64,000 nt of DNA, from NCBI GenBank assembly GCA_903909815.1, contig CAIVXG010000247.1, positions 62,001-126,000 on the forward strand, written 5' to 3'. Source of the DNA: an uncultured beta proteobacterium. GTDB taxonomy: Bacteria; Pseudomonadota; Gammaproteobacteria; Burkholderiales; Burkholderiaceae_C. Position numbers and translations under genes: made by a program. This document shows positions 34,813 to 43,524 of this stretch, piece after piece. The stretch's first letter is position 1; each line of letters opens with the position of its first letter. The notes beneath the pieces are model-generated. The model was not told where the DNA came from. It made no database searches and worked only from the letters and a program-made list of their open reading frames with translations.

Positions 34813-35904
34813 TCAGGCTGTGGCGCCCGTGTGGTCTATGGGTTGATCAGTCCTGACCCTGATCTCGGCTGCCAGACGTGCCAGGATGGCGTCTTGGCGA
34901 TTCATGGCGACGAGCGGCTGTGCATGGGCGTACTGCGCAAAGTTACGCTGCATCGAATCGGCGTAGCCGGGGTCGTAGTGCAGCGCCAACAACTCTTGCA
35001 CCACCTGCTCGGTGCGTCCGGCGTGAACCTGCGCCTTCCAGGCGTCGACCACGGCCTTGCTGCGCAGTTCCTTCAGTGCATCCAGGCGTTCGCAGAACAG
35101 TGCCGGGTCGCGCACAAAACAGTCATAGTCTTCCAGTAACAGCGCCACGCGCTCAGCCAGCGGCAATTGCAGATCCAGGCAGGGGCTCGCGCGCATGGCG
35201 GCGATCAGGTCGGCTGGCACGGTGAGGTTCCCCACCTTCTTGCTCTCACTCTCGATGAACACCGGACGCGCCACATCGAAGCGACGCAGCGCGTCCCAGA
35301 CCAGGGTGTCGAAACGCTTTTGCGAAGGCTGGGGCTGATCTGGAATCGCACCTAAGACGGAGGCACGGTGACAAGCCAGCGCCTCCAGGTCCAACACCTG
35401 CGCGCCCGCCTGGGCCAGCGCGAGCAGCAATCGCGTCTTGCCCGAGCCTGTGGGGCCGCACACGACTTGGTAGCGGTGGCGCCTTGCCTGCTGCGGCAGG
35501 TCCGCCAGCACGGCGGCGCGATAGGCCTTGTAGCCGCCTTCGATCAGACTTACCCTGAAACCTATTTGGTCCAGCACCAGTGCCAGTGAGCCGCTGCGCT
35601 TGCCCCCGCGCCAGCAATAGACCAGCGGTTTCCACGATTTGGGTGCATCCAGCAACTCGCGCTCGATGTGGGCGGCGATGTTGCGAGCGGCGATGGCCGC
35701 GCCGCGCTTCTTGGCTTCAAAGGGATGCACCTGCACGTACATCGTGCCGATGCGCTGGCGCTCTTCGTCGTTGAGTGTGGGCCAGTTCACTGCGCCGGGC
35801 AAATGGTCGAGTGCGAACTCGGCCTCGCTGCGCGCATCGATCACGCACGAAAACGCGGAAAGCTGGGCTACAGCCTGCGTCGCCGATATGACTTGAACGC
35901 TCAT
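34813..35904 (-). CDS. mnmH: tRNA 2-selenouridine/geranyl-2-thiouridine synthase
   Basis: 363 residues (SelU/YbbB). A rhodanese domain (about 1-125) carries the catalytic Cys in LVYCWRGGKRSGS. A P-loop ATPase-like domain follows (GPTGSGKTRLLLALA). It replaces sulfur in wobble 2-thiouridine of tRNA Lys, Glu and Gln by selenium from selenophosphate. Start MSVQVISATQ at 35904; the first base overlaps the esterase stop region (ATGA). SelD is needed but is not in this window. Confidence 0.92.
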   Translation of the reverse strand: MSVQVISATQAVAQLSAFSCVIDARSEAEFALDHLPGAVNWPTLNDEERQRIGTMYVQVHPFEAKKRGAAIAARNIAAHIERELLDAPKSWKPLVYCWRGGKRSGSLALVLDQIGFRVSLIEGGYKAYRAAVLADLPQQARRHRYQVVCGPTGSGKTRLLLALAQAGAQVLDLEALACHRASVLGAIPDQPQPSQKRFDTLVWDALRRFDVARPVFIESESKKVGNLTVPADLIAAMRASPCLDLQLPLAERVALLLEDYDCFVRDPALFCERLDALKELRSKAVVDAWKAQVHAGRTEQVVQELLALHYDPGYADSMQRNFAQYAHAQPLVAMNRQDAILARLAAEIRVRTDQPIDHTGATA

Positions 35905-36575
35905 GGCAGCAACTTCTTCAGGGCGGGCCAGACGTTGTCCAGCAGCAGGCCTTGAGCTTCTTCGCGCGGGTGGATGCGATCCGCTTGGAACCACCTTTCG
36001 GCATCTGCCCGATCGGCGATGCCGCGCAGCAGGAACGGCACCAACGCCGCTTTGCGCGTCCTGGCGACGTTGGCAAAACTCGCAGCAAACGCCCGCGTGT
36101 AATCCGCACCGTAGTTGGGCGGCACTTGCATGCCCAGCAACAGCACCTTGGCGCCGCTGGCTTGAGCGGTCTGCGTCATGTGGTCCAGATTGTCCTGCGT
36201 CATGGCCAGAGGCAGGCCGCGCAGCGCGTCGTTGCCGCCGAGTTCAATGATGAGGTGCGTGGGGCGATGCTGTGCCAACAGCGCTGCCAGACGCGAGCGT
36301 CCACCAGAGGTGGTGTCGCCACTGATGCTGGCGTTGACGACTTGGGCGGGGATCTTTTCCTTGGCCAAACGCTGCTGCAGCAGTGCGACCCAGCCGCTGC
36401 CGCGTTTGAGTCCATACTCGGCGCTGAGCGAGTCGCCCAACACGAGAACCAGCGGCGCAGCCGTTTTGGCCGGCGGCGTGCCCTGGGCCGGCATTGACCC
36501 CACCAGTGCCGTCAGCGCGCAGCCCGCGATAAAGTCACGGCGTGTCAGATTTTGAACCAGGAAAGTTTTTTGCAT
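35901..36575 (-). CDS. GDSL/TesA-like arylesterase with Tat-type signal
   Basis: An SGNH-hydrolase of 224 residues: GDSLSAEYGL (Ser block), SGDTTSGGRSR, ELGGNDALRG and the DRIHPREEAQG His block are all present, matching TesA/arylesterase. The leader has the twin-arginine motif TRRDFIAG followed by a hydrophobic stretch, which suggests Tat export. Its ATG (36573-36575) overlaps the divergent ybbA ATG in the sequence CATG. In E. coli tesA and ybbA are also divergent neighbours. Confidence 0.88.
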   Translation of the reverse strand: MQKTFLVQNLTRRDFIAGCALTALVGSMPAQGTPPAKTAAPLVLVLGDSLSAEYGLKRGSGWVALLQQRLAKEKIPAQVVNASISGDTTSGGRSRLAALLAQHRPTHLIIELGGNDALRGLPLAMTQDNLDHMTQTAQASGAKVLLLGMQVPPNYGADYTRAFAASFANVARTRKAALVPFLLRGIADRADAERWFQADRIHPREEAQGLLLDNVWPALKKLLP

Positions 36576-37245
36576 GAGTGAGTCAATCATCACGGTGGAA
36601 CATGTCAGCAAGGCTGTCACGGACTCCACCGGTACGCTGGATATTTTGCGCGATATTGATTTTGCGCTTGCGCCGCGTGAAACCGTGGCCATTGTCGGTG
36701 CATCGGGCTCGGGTAAGAGCACGCTGCTCTCCATCATCGCGGGTCTGGATCGACCCAGCAGTGGCACCGTGCGTCTGGCCACACAGGATCTGTTTGCGCT
36801 GGACGAGGACGCGCGTGCCGCCTTGCGCGCGCAAAAGCTGGGATTCGTGTTCCAGAGCTTTCAACTGCTGGCGAATCTGAGCGCGCTGGAGAATGTGATG
36901 CTGCCGCTGGAACTGGCCGGGCGCAAGGACGCGCGCCGGGCGGCGAGCGAGATGCTGGTGCGCGTGGGCTTGGGTGAACGCCTGAACCACTACCCCAAGG
37001 TGCTCAGTGGCGGCGAGCAGCAGCGCGTGGCGCTGGCTCGCGCTTTTGTGCTGCAACCGGCCGTGCTGCTGGCGGATGAACCCACGGGCAGTCTGGACTT
37101 TGCCACCGGTGAAAAGATCATGGATCTGATGTTTGCGTTGAACCGCGAACAGGGCACGACCCTGGTGCTGGTCACCCACGACCCGGCGATTGCGGCCCGT
37201 TGTGCCCGAATAATCACGATCGAGGCGGGAAGGCTGCGGCGATAA
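36574..37245 (+). CDS. ybbA: LolD/YbbA-type ABC ATPase
   Basis: 223 residues: Walker [10 protein letters not shown], signature [15 protein letters not shown], Walker [13 protein letters not shown]. The family partner is a MacB/FtsX-like permease (YbbP), which is absent here. The ATG has a GGAAAG site nine bases upstream (36559-36565). It is followed seven bases later by rlmB and diverges from the esterase with no intergenic space. Confidence 0.93.
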   Translation: MSESIITVEHVSKAVTDSTGTLDILRDIDFALAPRETVAIVGASGSGKSTLLSIIAGLDRPSSGTVRLATQDLFALDEDARAALRAQKLGFVFQSFQLLANLSALENVMLPLELAGRKDARRAASEMLVRVGLGERLNHYPKVLSGGEQQRVALARAFVLQPAVLLADEPTGSLDFATGEKIMDLMFALNREQGTTLVLVTHDPAIAARCARIITIEAGRLRR

Positions 37246-37252
37246 TCCCCTC

Positions 37253-37987
37253 ATGTCCTCACCCAAAGTCTTGTTCGGTTTTCACGCCGTGGGCGTTCGT
37301 CTCAAAACGGCCCCTAAATCCATCATCGAAATCCTGTTCGAACCGACCCGGCGCGATGCGCGCATGCGCCAGTTTCTGGAGCGCGCGAATGAGGCTGGAG
37401 TGCGGCTGATCGAGGCCGACGGCCTGCGCCTGGCCAAGCTCGCCGGGAGCCACGGACATCAGGGCGTGGCTGCAAGGGTGGAACCGGTGCCTCAGATTCA
37501 CTCACTGGACGACCTGCTCGACGCCGTGACCGGGCCCGCGCTGCTGCTGGTGCTGGACGGCGTGACCGATCCGCACAACCTGGGCGCCTGTTTGCGGGTG
37601 GCCGATGGCGCCGGCGCGCAGGCCGTGATCGCACCCAAGGACCACGCCGTAGGCGTCAACGCGACTGTCGCCAAGGTCGCCAGCGGCGCGGCCGAGACCG
37701 TGCCATATTTCATGGTGACGAACCTGGCGCGCACGCTGAACGAACTCAAGGAGCGCAACATCTGGATTATTGGCACGGCCGAAGACGCACCCAAAACCCT
37801 GTACCAGGTGGACTTAAAAGGGCCAGTGGCGCTGGTGCTGGGCGCCGAGGGTGAGGGCATGCGCCAGCTCACCCGCAAGACCTGTGACGAACTCATCAGC
37901 ATCCCCATGCAGGGCGCGGTTGAAAGCCTGAACGTGTCGGTTGCCAGCGGCGTTTGCCTGTATGAAGCGCTGCGCCAGCGCAGTTGA
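37253..37987 (+). CDS. rlmB: 23S rRNA (guanosine-2'-O-)-methyltransferase RlmB
   Basis: A SPOUT methyltransferase of 244 residues. The N-terminal substrate-binding domain begins [17 protein letters not shown]. The catalytic trefoil-knot shows [32 protein letters not shown] and [12 protein letters not shown], all typical of RlmB acting on G2251. It likely shares a transcript with ybbA. Confidence 0.95.
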   Translation: MSSPKVLFGFHAVGVRLKTAPKSIIEILFEPTRRDARMRQFLERANEAGVRLIEADGLRLAKLAGSHGHQGVAARVEPVPQIHSLDDLLDAVTGPALLLVLDGVTDPHNLGACLRVADGAGAQAVIAPKDHAVGVNATVAKVASGAAETVPYFMVTNLARTLNELKERNIWIIGTAEDAPKTLYQVDLKGPVALVLGAEGEGMRQLTRKTCDELISIPMQGAVESLNVSVASGVCLYEALRQRS

Positions 37988-38050
37988 GGCTGTCAATTCT
38001 GCTGCTGGCGACGATATTCCCCCCACCCTCAATACACTGGAATCTGACCC

Positions 38051-38428
38051 ATGTCTGTGACTGTCAAACGCGTGGGCTGGTATGCCACCGGCCTCATCCT
38101 GGTGGTGCTGGCCGCCTTTTCTGCTTACGTGGCGATCAGCCTGAGTTGGAGCTATTCCAGCGGTGAAAGGGCCGGGTTCCTGCAAAAGATGTCGCTCAAA
38201 GGGTGGATCTGCAAGACCTGGGAAGGCGAGCTGTCCCTGATCGCCATTCCCGGTGCGGCACCGGAGAAATTCCTGTTTTCGGTGCGCGATGCGATGGTGG
38301 CAAAACGGCTTGAGGCGGCGATGGGAAAGCGCGTCACGCTACAGTACGAGCAGCACAAGGGTGTGCCGTCGTCCTGCTTTGGCGAGACTGAATATTTTGT
38401 CGTAGACCTGAGGGAAGTCAGTCCCTGA
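38051..38428 (+). CDS. conserved single-pass membrane protein of unknown function
   Basis: 125 residues: a membrane helix at about 12-32 followed by SWSYSSGERAGFLQKMSLKGWICKTWEGEL, a small periplasmic domain with two Cys (WICKTW, SSCFGE). I recognise it as a conserved family in Burkholderiales and other proteobacteria, without function. It is separated by 63 bases from rlmB and convergent with the chromate transporter gene. Confidence 0.78.
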   Translation: MSVTVKRVGWYATGLILVVLAAFSAYVAISLSWSYSSGERAGFLQKMSLKGWICKTWEGELSLIAIPGAAPEKFLFSVRDAMVAKRLEAAMGKRVTLQYEQHKGVPSSCFGETEYFVVDLREVSP

Positions 38429-38471
38429 AATGGCCCTTCATCGCGTTAACGCAGCCTGAACTGCCCCCTGC

Positions 38472-39056
38472 TCAAACCCAGCCGAACCAGCCCAGCGTGG
38501 CGCCTGCAGCCAGCAGCCACAGCATGTGGATACGGGTGCGCCAGACCAGCAGTACACAGACCAGGGTCAGGGCCCAAAGCGGCCAGTCGTGCGCCGCCTG
38601 GTCGTGGGCGCTGGTGAGGATCCAGCCGGTGGCGATCAGCAGCGCAATCACGATCGGAGCCAGGCCGAGCTTGAAGGCACGCACGGCGCGCAGGCCGCGG
38701 TTTTCATGCCCCCAGCGCGCCGCCAGATAGGTGAGCGTGGTGCTGGGCAGCAGCATGCCGCTCATGGTCGCAACAACACCCAGAAAGCCGGCGGCGCTGC
38801 TGCCGGTATTGAGTCCCACGTTCCAGCCCATGAGCGCGACAAACAGCACATTGGGACCGGGCGAGGCCTGGGCGATGGCGATGCTGGCGTTGAATTGAGA
38901 TTCGGTCAGCCAGTGCTCCTGCACCACCAGATAGCGATGCATGTCGGGCGCCGTGGTGATGGCTCCGCCCACGGCCAGCAGGGACAGCGACAGGTAATGC
39001 AGGAACAGGTTGAACCAGTCGCTCAGTCCCAGCGACAGCTGCAGCGCCGCGTTCAT
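38472..39056 (-). CDS. chromate transporter, second half
   Basis: 194 residues, six-helix CHR domain (short-chain chromate transporter). It carries the motifs FLHYLSLSLLAVGG, IAIAQASPGPNVLFVALMGW and a long hydrophobic second half. The start overlaps the stop of the partner half-gene (ATGA at 39053-39056). Pairs of short-chain CHR proteins work together to export chromate; other anions remain possible. Confidence 0.9.
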   Translation of the reverse strand: MNAALQLSLGLSDWFNLFLHYLSLSLLAVGGAITTAPDMHRYLVVQEHWLTESQFNASIAIAQASPGPNVLFVALMGWNVGLNTGSSAAGFLGVVATMSGMLLPSTTLTYLAARWGHENRGLRAVRAFKLGLAPIVIALLIATGWILTSAHDQAAHDWPLWALTLVCVLLVWRTRIHMLWLLAAGATLGWFGWV

Positions 39057-39640
39057 GAGCCCAGCTTTCGGTAGCTCAGGGCCCAGGCCACCATGCCCAG
39101 ACTCGGCAACACCCAGGACAGCGGCCAGTGCAGCAGTGCAATGGCGGCAAAGCAGGCCAGTCCCAGCGCCAGACACACGCGCAAACCCAAGGGGTTTGCC
39201 TTCAAGGCCGCCAACAGTTTGAGGCCGGTGGCGGCAATCAGGCCGGCGGCCACGGCGCCCATGCCGCGCAGAGCGCCGGCCACACCCGGGTTGTCGGCGA
39301 ACTGGCCGTAGACCAGTGCCACGCTCAGCACCACCAGCAGCGGCAACAGCAGCATACCGGCCAGTGCGGCCAAGGCACCCGTCAGGCCGAAGTAGCGCCC
39401 TCCGATCATCAGCGACAGGTTCACCACATTGGGTCCGGGCATGATCTGCGCCACCGCCCACTCTTCCACAAACTCTTCCTGGGTCAGCCAACGCTTCTTT
39501 TCCACCAGCTCGCTCTGCACGATGGCCAGCACGCCGCCAAAGCCCTGCAGCGCCAGCAGCGTGAACGAGACGAACAGGTCCGTGCGGCTTCGCGGCTGGT
39601 TGGGCGCGGCGGCGGTGTGAGGGGGAGCGGGGTTGGCCAT
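39053..39640 (-). CDS. chromate transporter, first half
   Basis: 195 residues, also a CHR domain: DLFVSFTLLALQGFGGVLA, then AVAQIMPGPNVVNLSLMIGG. It is the 5' partner of the overlapping second gene. Start MANPAPPH at 39640 is chosen; the frame is open upstream for 16 codons. The two genes are transcribed together. Confidence 0.9.
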   Translation of the reverse strand: MANPAPPHTAAAPNQPRSRTDLFVSFTLLALQGFGGVLAIVQSELVEKKRWLTQEEFVEEWAVAQIMPGPNVVNLSLMIGGRYFGLTGALAALAGMLLLPLLVVLSVALVYGQFADNPGVAGALRGMGAVAAGLIAATGLKLLAALKANPLGLRVCLALGLACFAAIALLHWPLSWVLPSLGMVAWALSYRKLGS

Positions 39641-39730
39641 CGCTGGATTATCCGTGCAGCGAAAGGAGGCACGCAGGCATGATGCCAATTGTCTATGCTG
39701 CCAGCCTGGAGGCGTGCGACGGTGCCGGGA

Positions 39731-40219
39731 TTACAGCTGGCGCTCCCAGGTCTCGCCCACAAGCTCACAACCAAATCCGCGGTAGGGCTCGCTCTGCATC
39801 AACCTGAATCCGCGCCTGGCGTAGATGGCGCGCGCTGACGTGAGGTTGCTGTGCGTCCAGAGAATCATGGACTGGTAGCCCTTGGCTTGTGCATAGGCGA
39901 TGCACTCGTCCGTCAGGCGTGCGCCCAGCCCCAAGCCACGGGCCTCGGGCGTGAGCAGCAGCAAGCGCAATTGGGCCTGCGTTGCGCTCTTTCGCACCAC
40001 GAACGCCGAACCCACGCGCTGGCCGTCGATCTCAGCGATCCAGCCACGCTCCCACAACGGGTCATGCTGCGCCATCATCCTGGCCACGATGTCGGCCACG
40101 AGCACTTCGAATTCGCTGTTCCAGCCATATTCGCGTTGGTACCGTTCGCCGTGTTGTCGCACCACCCAGTTCATGTCCGCGGCCAGCGCTTGGCGCAGTA
40201 GCACCGTGTTCTCGTCCAT
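39731..40219 (-). CDS. GNAT N-acetyltransferase
   Basis: 162 residues with the GNAT core: LLLLTPEARGLGLGARLTDE (acetyl-CoA loop) and NLTSARAIYARRGFRL. It starts MDENTVLLRQALAADMNWV, like the C-terminal acetyltransferase part of MarR-GNAT proteins. Eight bases separate it from the SDR gene on the same strand. Substrate unknown. Confidence 0.9.
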   Translation of the reverse strand: MDENTVLLRQALAADMNWVVRQHGERYQREYGWNSEFEVLVADIVARMMAQHDPLWERGWIAEIDGQRVGSAFVVRKSATQAQLRLLLLTPEARGLGLGARLTDECIAYAQAKGYQSMILWTHSNLTSARAIYARRGFRLMQSEPYRGFGCELVGETWERQL

Positions 40220-40227
40220 AGCAGGCC

Positions 40228-41001
40228 TCAGACCGTCAAACCACCCGAGACTTCGATCACCGCCCCGTTGATGTAGCTGGCTTCGTCGCTGGCGAGAAAA
40301 GCGTACACGTTGGCAATCTCCTCGGGCTGGCCCAAGCGCCGCAGGGGCACACGGTGCTCCATTTCGGCGATCACCTTTTCCGGGATGCTGGACAGGATCG
40401 GCGTGGCGATAAAGCCCGGTGCGACCGCGTTCACGCGCACACCCTTGGGCCCGAGTTCACGGCTCCAGGTCTTGGTGAAACCGATGACTCCGAACTTGGT
40501 GGCGGCGTAGTTGGTCTGGCCGAAATTGCCATAGATGCCGACCACGGAGGACGCGTTCAGGATCACGCCGCCGCCCTGCGCCACCATGATATCGGCCACG
40601 GCCTGTGCGCAGTGGAAGACGCCGCGCAGATTCACGTCGATGACGCGATCAAACTGCTCCAACGTCATTTTCTGCAAGCGCGCGTCCTGGGTGATGCCGG
40701 CGTTGTTCACCAGCACGTCAATGCGACCAAACTGTTCGATGATCCTGGCCACCACGGCGTCGACGTTGGCGCGCTGGGTCACGTCCATGACATAGCCTGC
40801 CGCGGTCGCACCCAGCGTCTGACACTGAAGCACCGCGGCATCCACTGCCGCCTGGTGGATATCACAGACCACGACGATGGCGCCTTCGCGCGCAAACTTC
40901 AACGCCGTGGCCAGACCGATGCCCTGCGCGGCGCCGGTGATGAGGCCGACTTTTCCGGCGAGACGGGGAGCAAGTGGGGAGGGTGAGGTAGATTGAGTCA
41001 T
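40228..41001 (-). CDS. 3-oxoacyl-ACP reductase / SDR
   Basis: A short-chain dehydrogenase of 257 residues: [12 protein letters not shown] at the NADP site, NNAGIT, catalytic Ser in LNASSVVG and YAATKFG for Tyr-Lys, and PGFIATPI. Close to FabG in length and motifs. It may serve fatty-acid or polyhydroxyalkanoate metabolism; phaZ is nearby. The start [14 protein letters not shown] has a short hydrophilic leader. Confidence 0.92.
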   Translation of the reverse strand: MTQSTSPSPLAPRLAGKVGLITGAAQGIGLATALKFAREGAIVVVCDIHQAAVDAAVLQCQTLGATAAGYVMDVTQRANVDAVVARIIEQFGRIDVLVNNAGITQDARLQKMTLEQFDRVIDVNLRGVFHCAQAVADIMVAQGGGVILNASSVVGIYGNFGQTNYAATKFGVIGFTKTWSRELGPKGVRVNAVAPGFIATPILSSIPEKVIAEMEHRVPLRRLGQPEEIANVYAFLASDEASYINGAVIEVSGGLTV

Positions 41002-41106
41002 GAATTTATGGGGTGGAAATGGTGGGCCGGCCTTACGCCCCAGTGTAGCTGTGGCGCGTGTGCTGGGTTGATGCTGGGTTCCTGTTTGCAGTCGCTGGCG
41101 ATTCGA

Positions 41107-41766
41107 TCATTTTTTACTGCGGGCTCGTGCCAATGCAGCTTCAATGATGCTGCGCTTCTTGTCCAACACCAGCGTGTCGGTGTGCAAAGTGTGGCTGGGC
41201 AGGTCGGACAGCTTTTCCCGCGCCTTTTGCTCAAGGCGCATGGCGTTTTCCGCCGCTTCTCGTTCTGATCTGAACCTGTGAAGCGCATAGCGTTGGCGCG
41301 CCTGGTCTGCCTGCTGCTCTGACCAGGCGCTCCAGCCGGTGCGAGCGCCGGATGCGTTTTCCAGCAGGATGCAGTCCACCGGGCACACCGGCAGGCACAA
41401 CTCGCAGCCGGTGCAATAGGCCTCGATCACGGTGTGCATGAGCTTGTTGCTGCCTACGATCGCGTCGGTGGGGCAGACCTTGATGCACAGCGTGCAGCCT
41501 ATGCACCAGTTCTCGTCGATATAGGCGACGCTGCGCGGTCCTTCGAAGCCATGGGCCGGATTCAGCGGGCTTTCTGCCTGGCCCGTCAACGCGGCGAGTC
41601 GTGCCACGCCCTCGACGCCGCCGGGTGGGCATTGATTGATACCTGCCTCAGCCGTGGCTAGCGCCTGGGCATAGCCGGCACAGTCGCGATAGCCGCAGCG
41701 CGTGCACTGGGTTTGCGGCAGCGCTTCCAGCACACGGGCTGGGAACGGAGCGAGCTGCCTGTGCAT
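41107..41766 (-). CDS. RnfB-like ferredoxin
   Basis: 219 residues. An N-terminal Fe-S domain with Cys at 21, 24, 29 and 46 is followed by two 4Fe-4S motifs, CIGCTLCIKVCP and CTGCELCLPVCP. The C-terminus is Lys/Arg/Ala-rich helix. This is the RsxB/RnfB architecture without the membrane segment. No other Rnf/Rsx genes are in the window, so it probably works as a soluble electron carrier (often annotated as RnfB) in Burkholderiales. Confidence 0.9.
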   Translation of the reverse strand: MHRQLAPFPARVLEALPQTQCTRCGYRDCAGYAQALATAEAGINQCPPGGVEGVARLAALTGQAESPLNPAHGFEGPRSVAYIDENWCIGCTLCIKVCPTDAIVGSNKLMHTVIEAYCTGCELCLPVCPVDCILLENASGARTGWSAWSEQQADQARQRYALHRFRSEREAAENAMRLEQKAREKLSDLPSHTLHTDTLVLDKKRSIIEAALARARSKK

Positions 41767-41789
41767 GCGACTGCTCCGCTGCGACCCGC

Positions 41790-43328
41790 TCAGACGCGCG
41801 TGCGCCTGGCCTTGCTTGCCACTTTTGCTGCCGGCTGCGCGGCCGCTTTCACAAGTGGCTTGGCTGCCGGCTTTGCCACCGGTTTGGCCGCCACGGCGCG
41901 CTTGGCCGTGGCCGGCGTTTTGGGCGTGACGACAACGGCAGCTTCAGCAGCGATGGCAGTTTCGGGCGCAGCAGCGACCTCGGACGCCCCAGCCACTTCG
42001 ATAGCGGCTTGGACCTCGGGCGCGGCAGCGACTTCGGCGCGCGCGGCAACTGGCGCCCGGGCCTTGAAGGTGTGTTGCAGTATGAATGACTTGACTTCGG
42101 GATACACCGCCTCGCGCCAGCGCCGACCGCTGAAAATCCCGTAGTGACCCGCGCCCTTGACCTCAAAGTGACGCTGCGCCGAGTCAATTACGCCGCTGCA
42201 AATGCTGTGCACGGCCTCGGTCTGGCCCGAGCCCGAAATATCGTCCAACTCGCCTTCCACGGAGAACAGCGCGGTGCGGGTGATGTCCTGAGGCCGCACA
42301 CGCTCCACCTTGCCATCGACACCTCTGACGTCCCAAGTGCCATTGACCAGGCTGAACTCCTGAAATACCACCCGAATGGTCTCCAGGTAGTAGTCGGCGT
42401 CCATGTCCAAAACGGCGTTGTACTCGTCATAGAACTTGCGGTGGGCTTCGGCGCTGGTGCCGTCGCCCTTGATCAAATCCTGAAAATAGTCGTAGTGACT
42501 CTTGGCGTGGTTGCTCGGGTTCATCGCCACAAAGCCCGTGTGTTGCAGGAAGCCGGGATAGACGCGCCGGCCCGCACCCGGGAAATTTTGCGGCACGCGG
42601 TAGATCACGTTGTTCTCAAACCAGCTTGAGCTCTTGTTCGTGGCCAGATTGTTCACCGCCGTGGGTGACTTGCGCGCGTCGATCGGCCCTCCCATCATGG
42701 TCATGGTCAGCGGCGTGGTCTCGCCGCGGCTGGCCATCAAGGCGACCGCTGCCAGCACCGGCACCGTGGGCTGGCACACGCTCATGACGTGGCAATTGCC
42801 GTAGATCCCCTGCAGATGGCGTATGAACTCCTGCACGTAGTTCACATAGTCGTCCAGATGAAACGCACCCTCGGACTGCGGCACCAGACGCGCATTCTTC
42901 CAGTCAGTGATGTAGACCTTGTGGTCCTTGAGCATGGTCTTGACGGTGTCGCGCAGCAGCGTGGCGTAGTGCCCGGAGAGCGGCGCAACGATCAGCACAG
43001 CGGGCTGATTCTTGAGCGTGGTCAGCGTCGCGGTGTCGTCGGTAAAGCGCTTGAAGCGGCGTAGTTCGCAAAAGGGTTTATCGATCTCGATGCGCTCGTG
43101 AATGGCCACAGACACGCCTTCAACGTCCACGGTGCGCAGGCCAAATTCGGGCTTGAGGTAGTCCTTGCCCAGTCGATACACCAGATCGTAGCCAGCCGAC
43201 ACGCGCTGGGCAAAGGGGTTTTGCCCCAGCACCGACTGCGGATTGCTGTATATCTTGGAGGCCGCCTGCGCGAAATCGGCAAAGGGCTCCATCAGGGAGC
43301 GCTGCGATTCATAGAGTTGGTAAAGCAT
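41790..43328 (-). CDS. phaZ: intracellular poly(3-hydroxybutyrate) depolymerase with histone-like tail
   Basis: A 512-residue PHB depolymerase (PhaZa1-type) acting on cytoplasmic granules. Catalytic Cys is at residue 185 in SVCQPTVP, and GAGHYGIFSGRRW supplies the His region near 394-406. The conserved enzyme ends around residue 422. The final 90 residues are added: an Ala/Glu-rich part (430-465), then a Lys/Ala/Pro part (470-512, AKPVAKPAAKPLVKAA) ending RRTRV. Ralstonia PhaZa1 is about 419 residues. The start is ATG 43328 (MLYQLYESQRS). Confidence 0.93.
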   Translation of the reverse strand: MLYQLYESQRSLMEPFADFAQAASKIYSNPQSVLGQNPFAQRVSAGYDLVYRLGKDYLKPEFGLRTVDVEGVSVAIHERIEIDKPFCELRRFKRFTDDTATLTTLKNQPAVLIVAPLSGHYATLLRDTVKTMLKDHKVYITDWKNARLVPQSEGAFHLDDYVNYVQEFIRHLQGIYGNCHVMSVCQPTVPVLAAVALMASRGETTPLTMTMMGGPIDARKSPTAVNNLATNKSSSWFENNVIYRVPQNFPGAGRRVYPGFLQHTGFVAMNPSNHAKSHYDYFQDLIKGDGTSAEAHRKFYDEYNAVLDMDADYYLETIRVVFQEFSLVNGTWDVRGVDGKVERVRPQDITRTALFSVEGELDDISGSGQTEAVHSICSGVIDSAQRHFEVKGAGHYGIFSGRRWREAVYPEVKSFILQHTFKARAPVAARAEVAAAPEVQAAIEVAGASEVAAAPETAIAAEAAVVVTPKTPATAKRAVAAKPVAKPAAKPLVKAAAQPAAKVASKARRTRV

Positions 43329-43524
43329 GGAGAACCTCAAAATTGAAAAATGTTGCAGTGCAATATAACAGGCATTGCGTGAGCGCAGGTGAGGACTTCC
43401 CCTAAATATTCAGCCATTTTGCCGCGCGGCGTCAGTCAGCAGAAAGCTTTCCACTCGGCTCGGGGCAAGCAGCAAAAGCAAGCTGCAACAAGGCGGGGTC
43501 AGCGCTGCGCCCATGCTTTGAAAA

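Noticed and set aside
41713-42144. Plus-strand frame opposite the phaZ tail
   Set aside because: It is the complement of the Lys/Ala/Pro tail codons and has no independent support.
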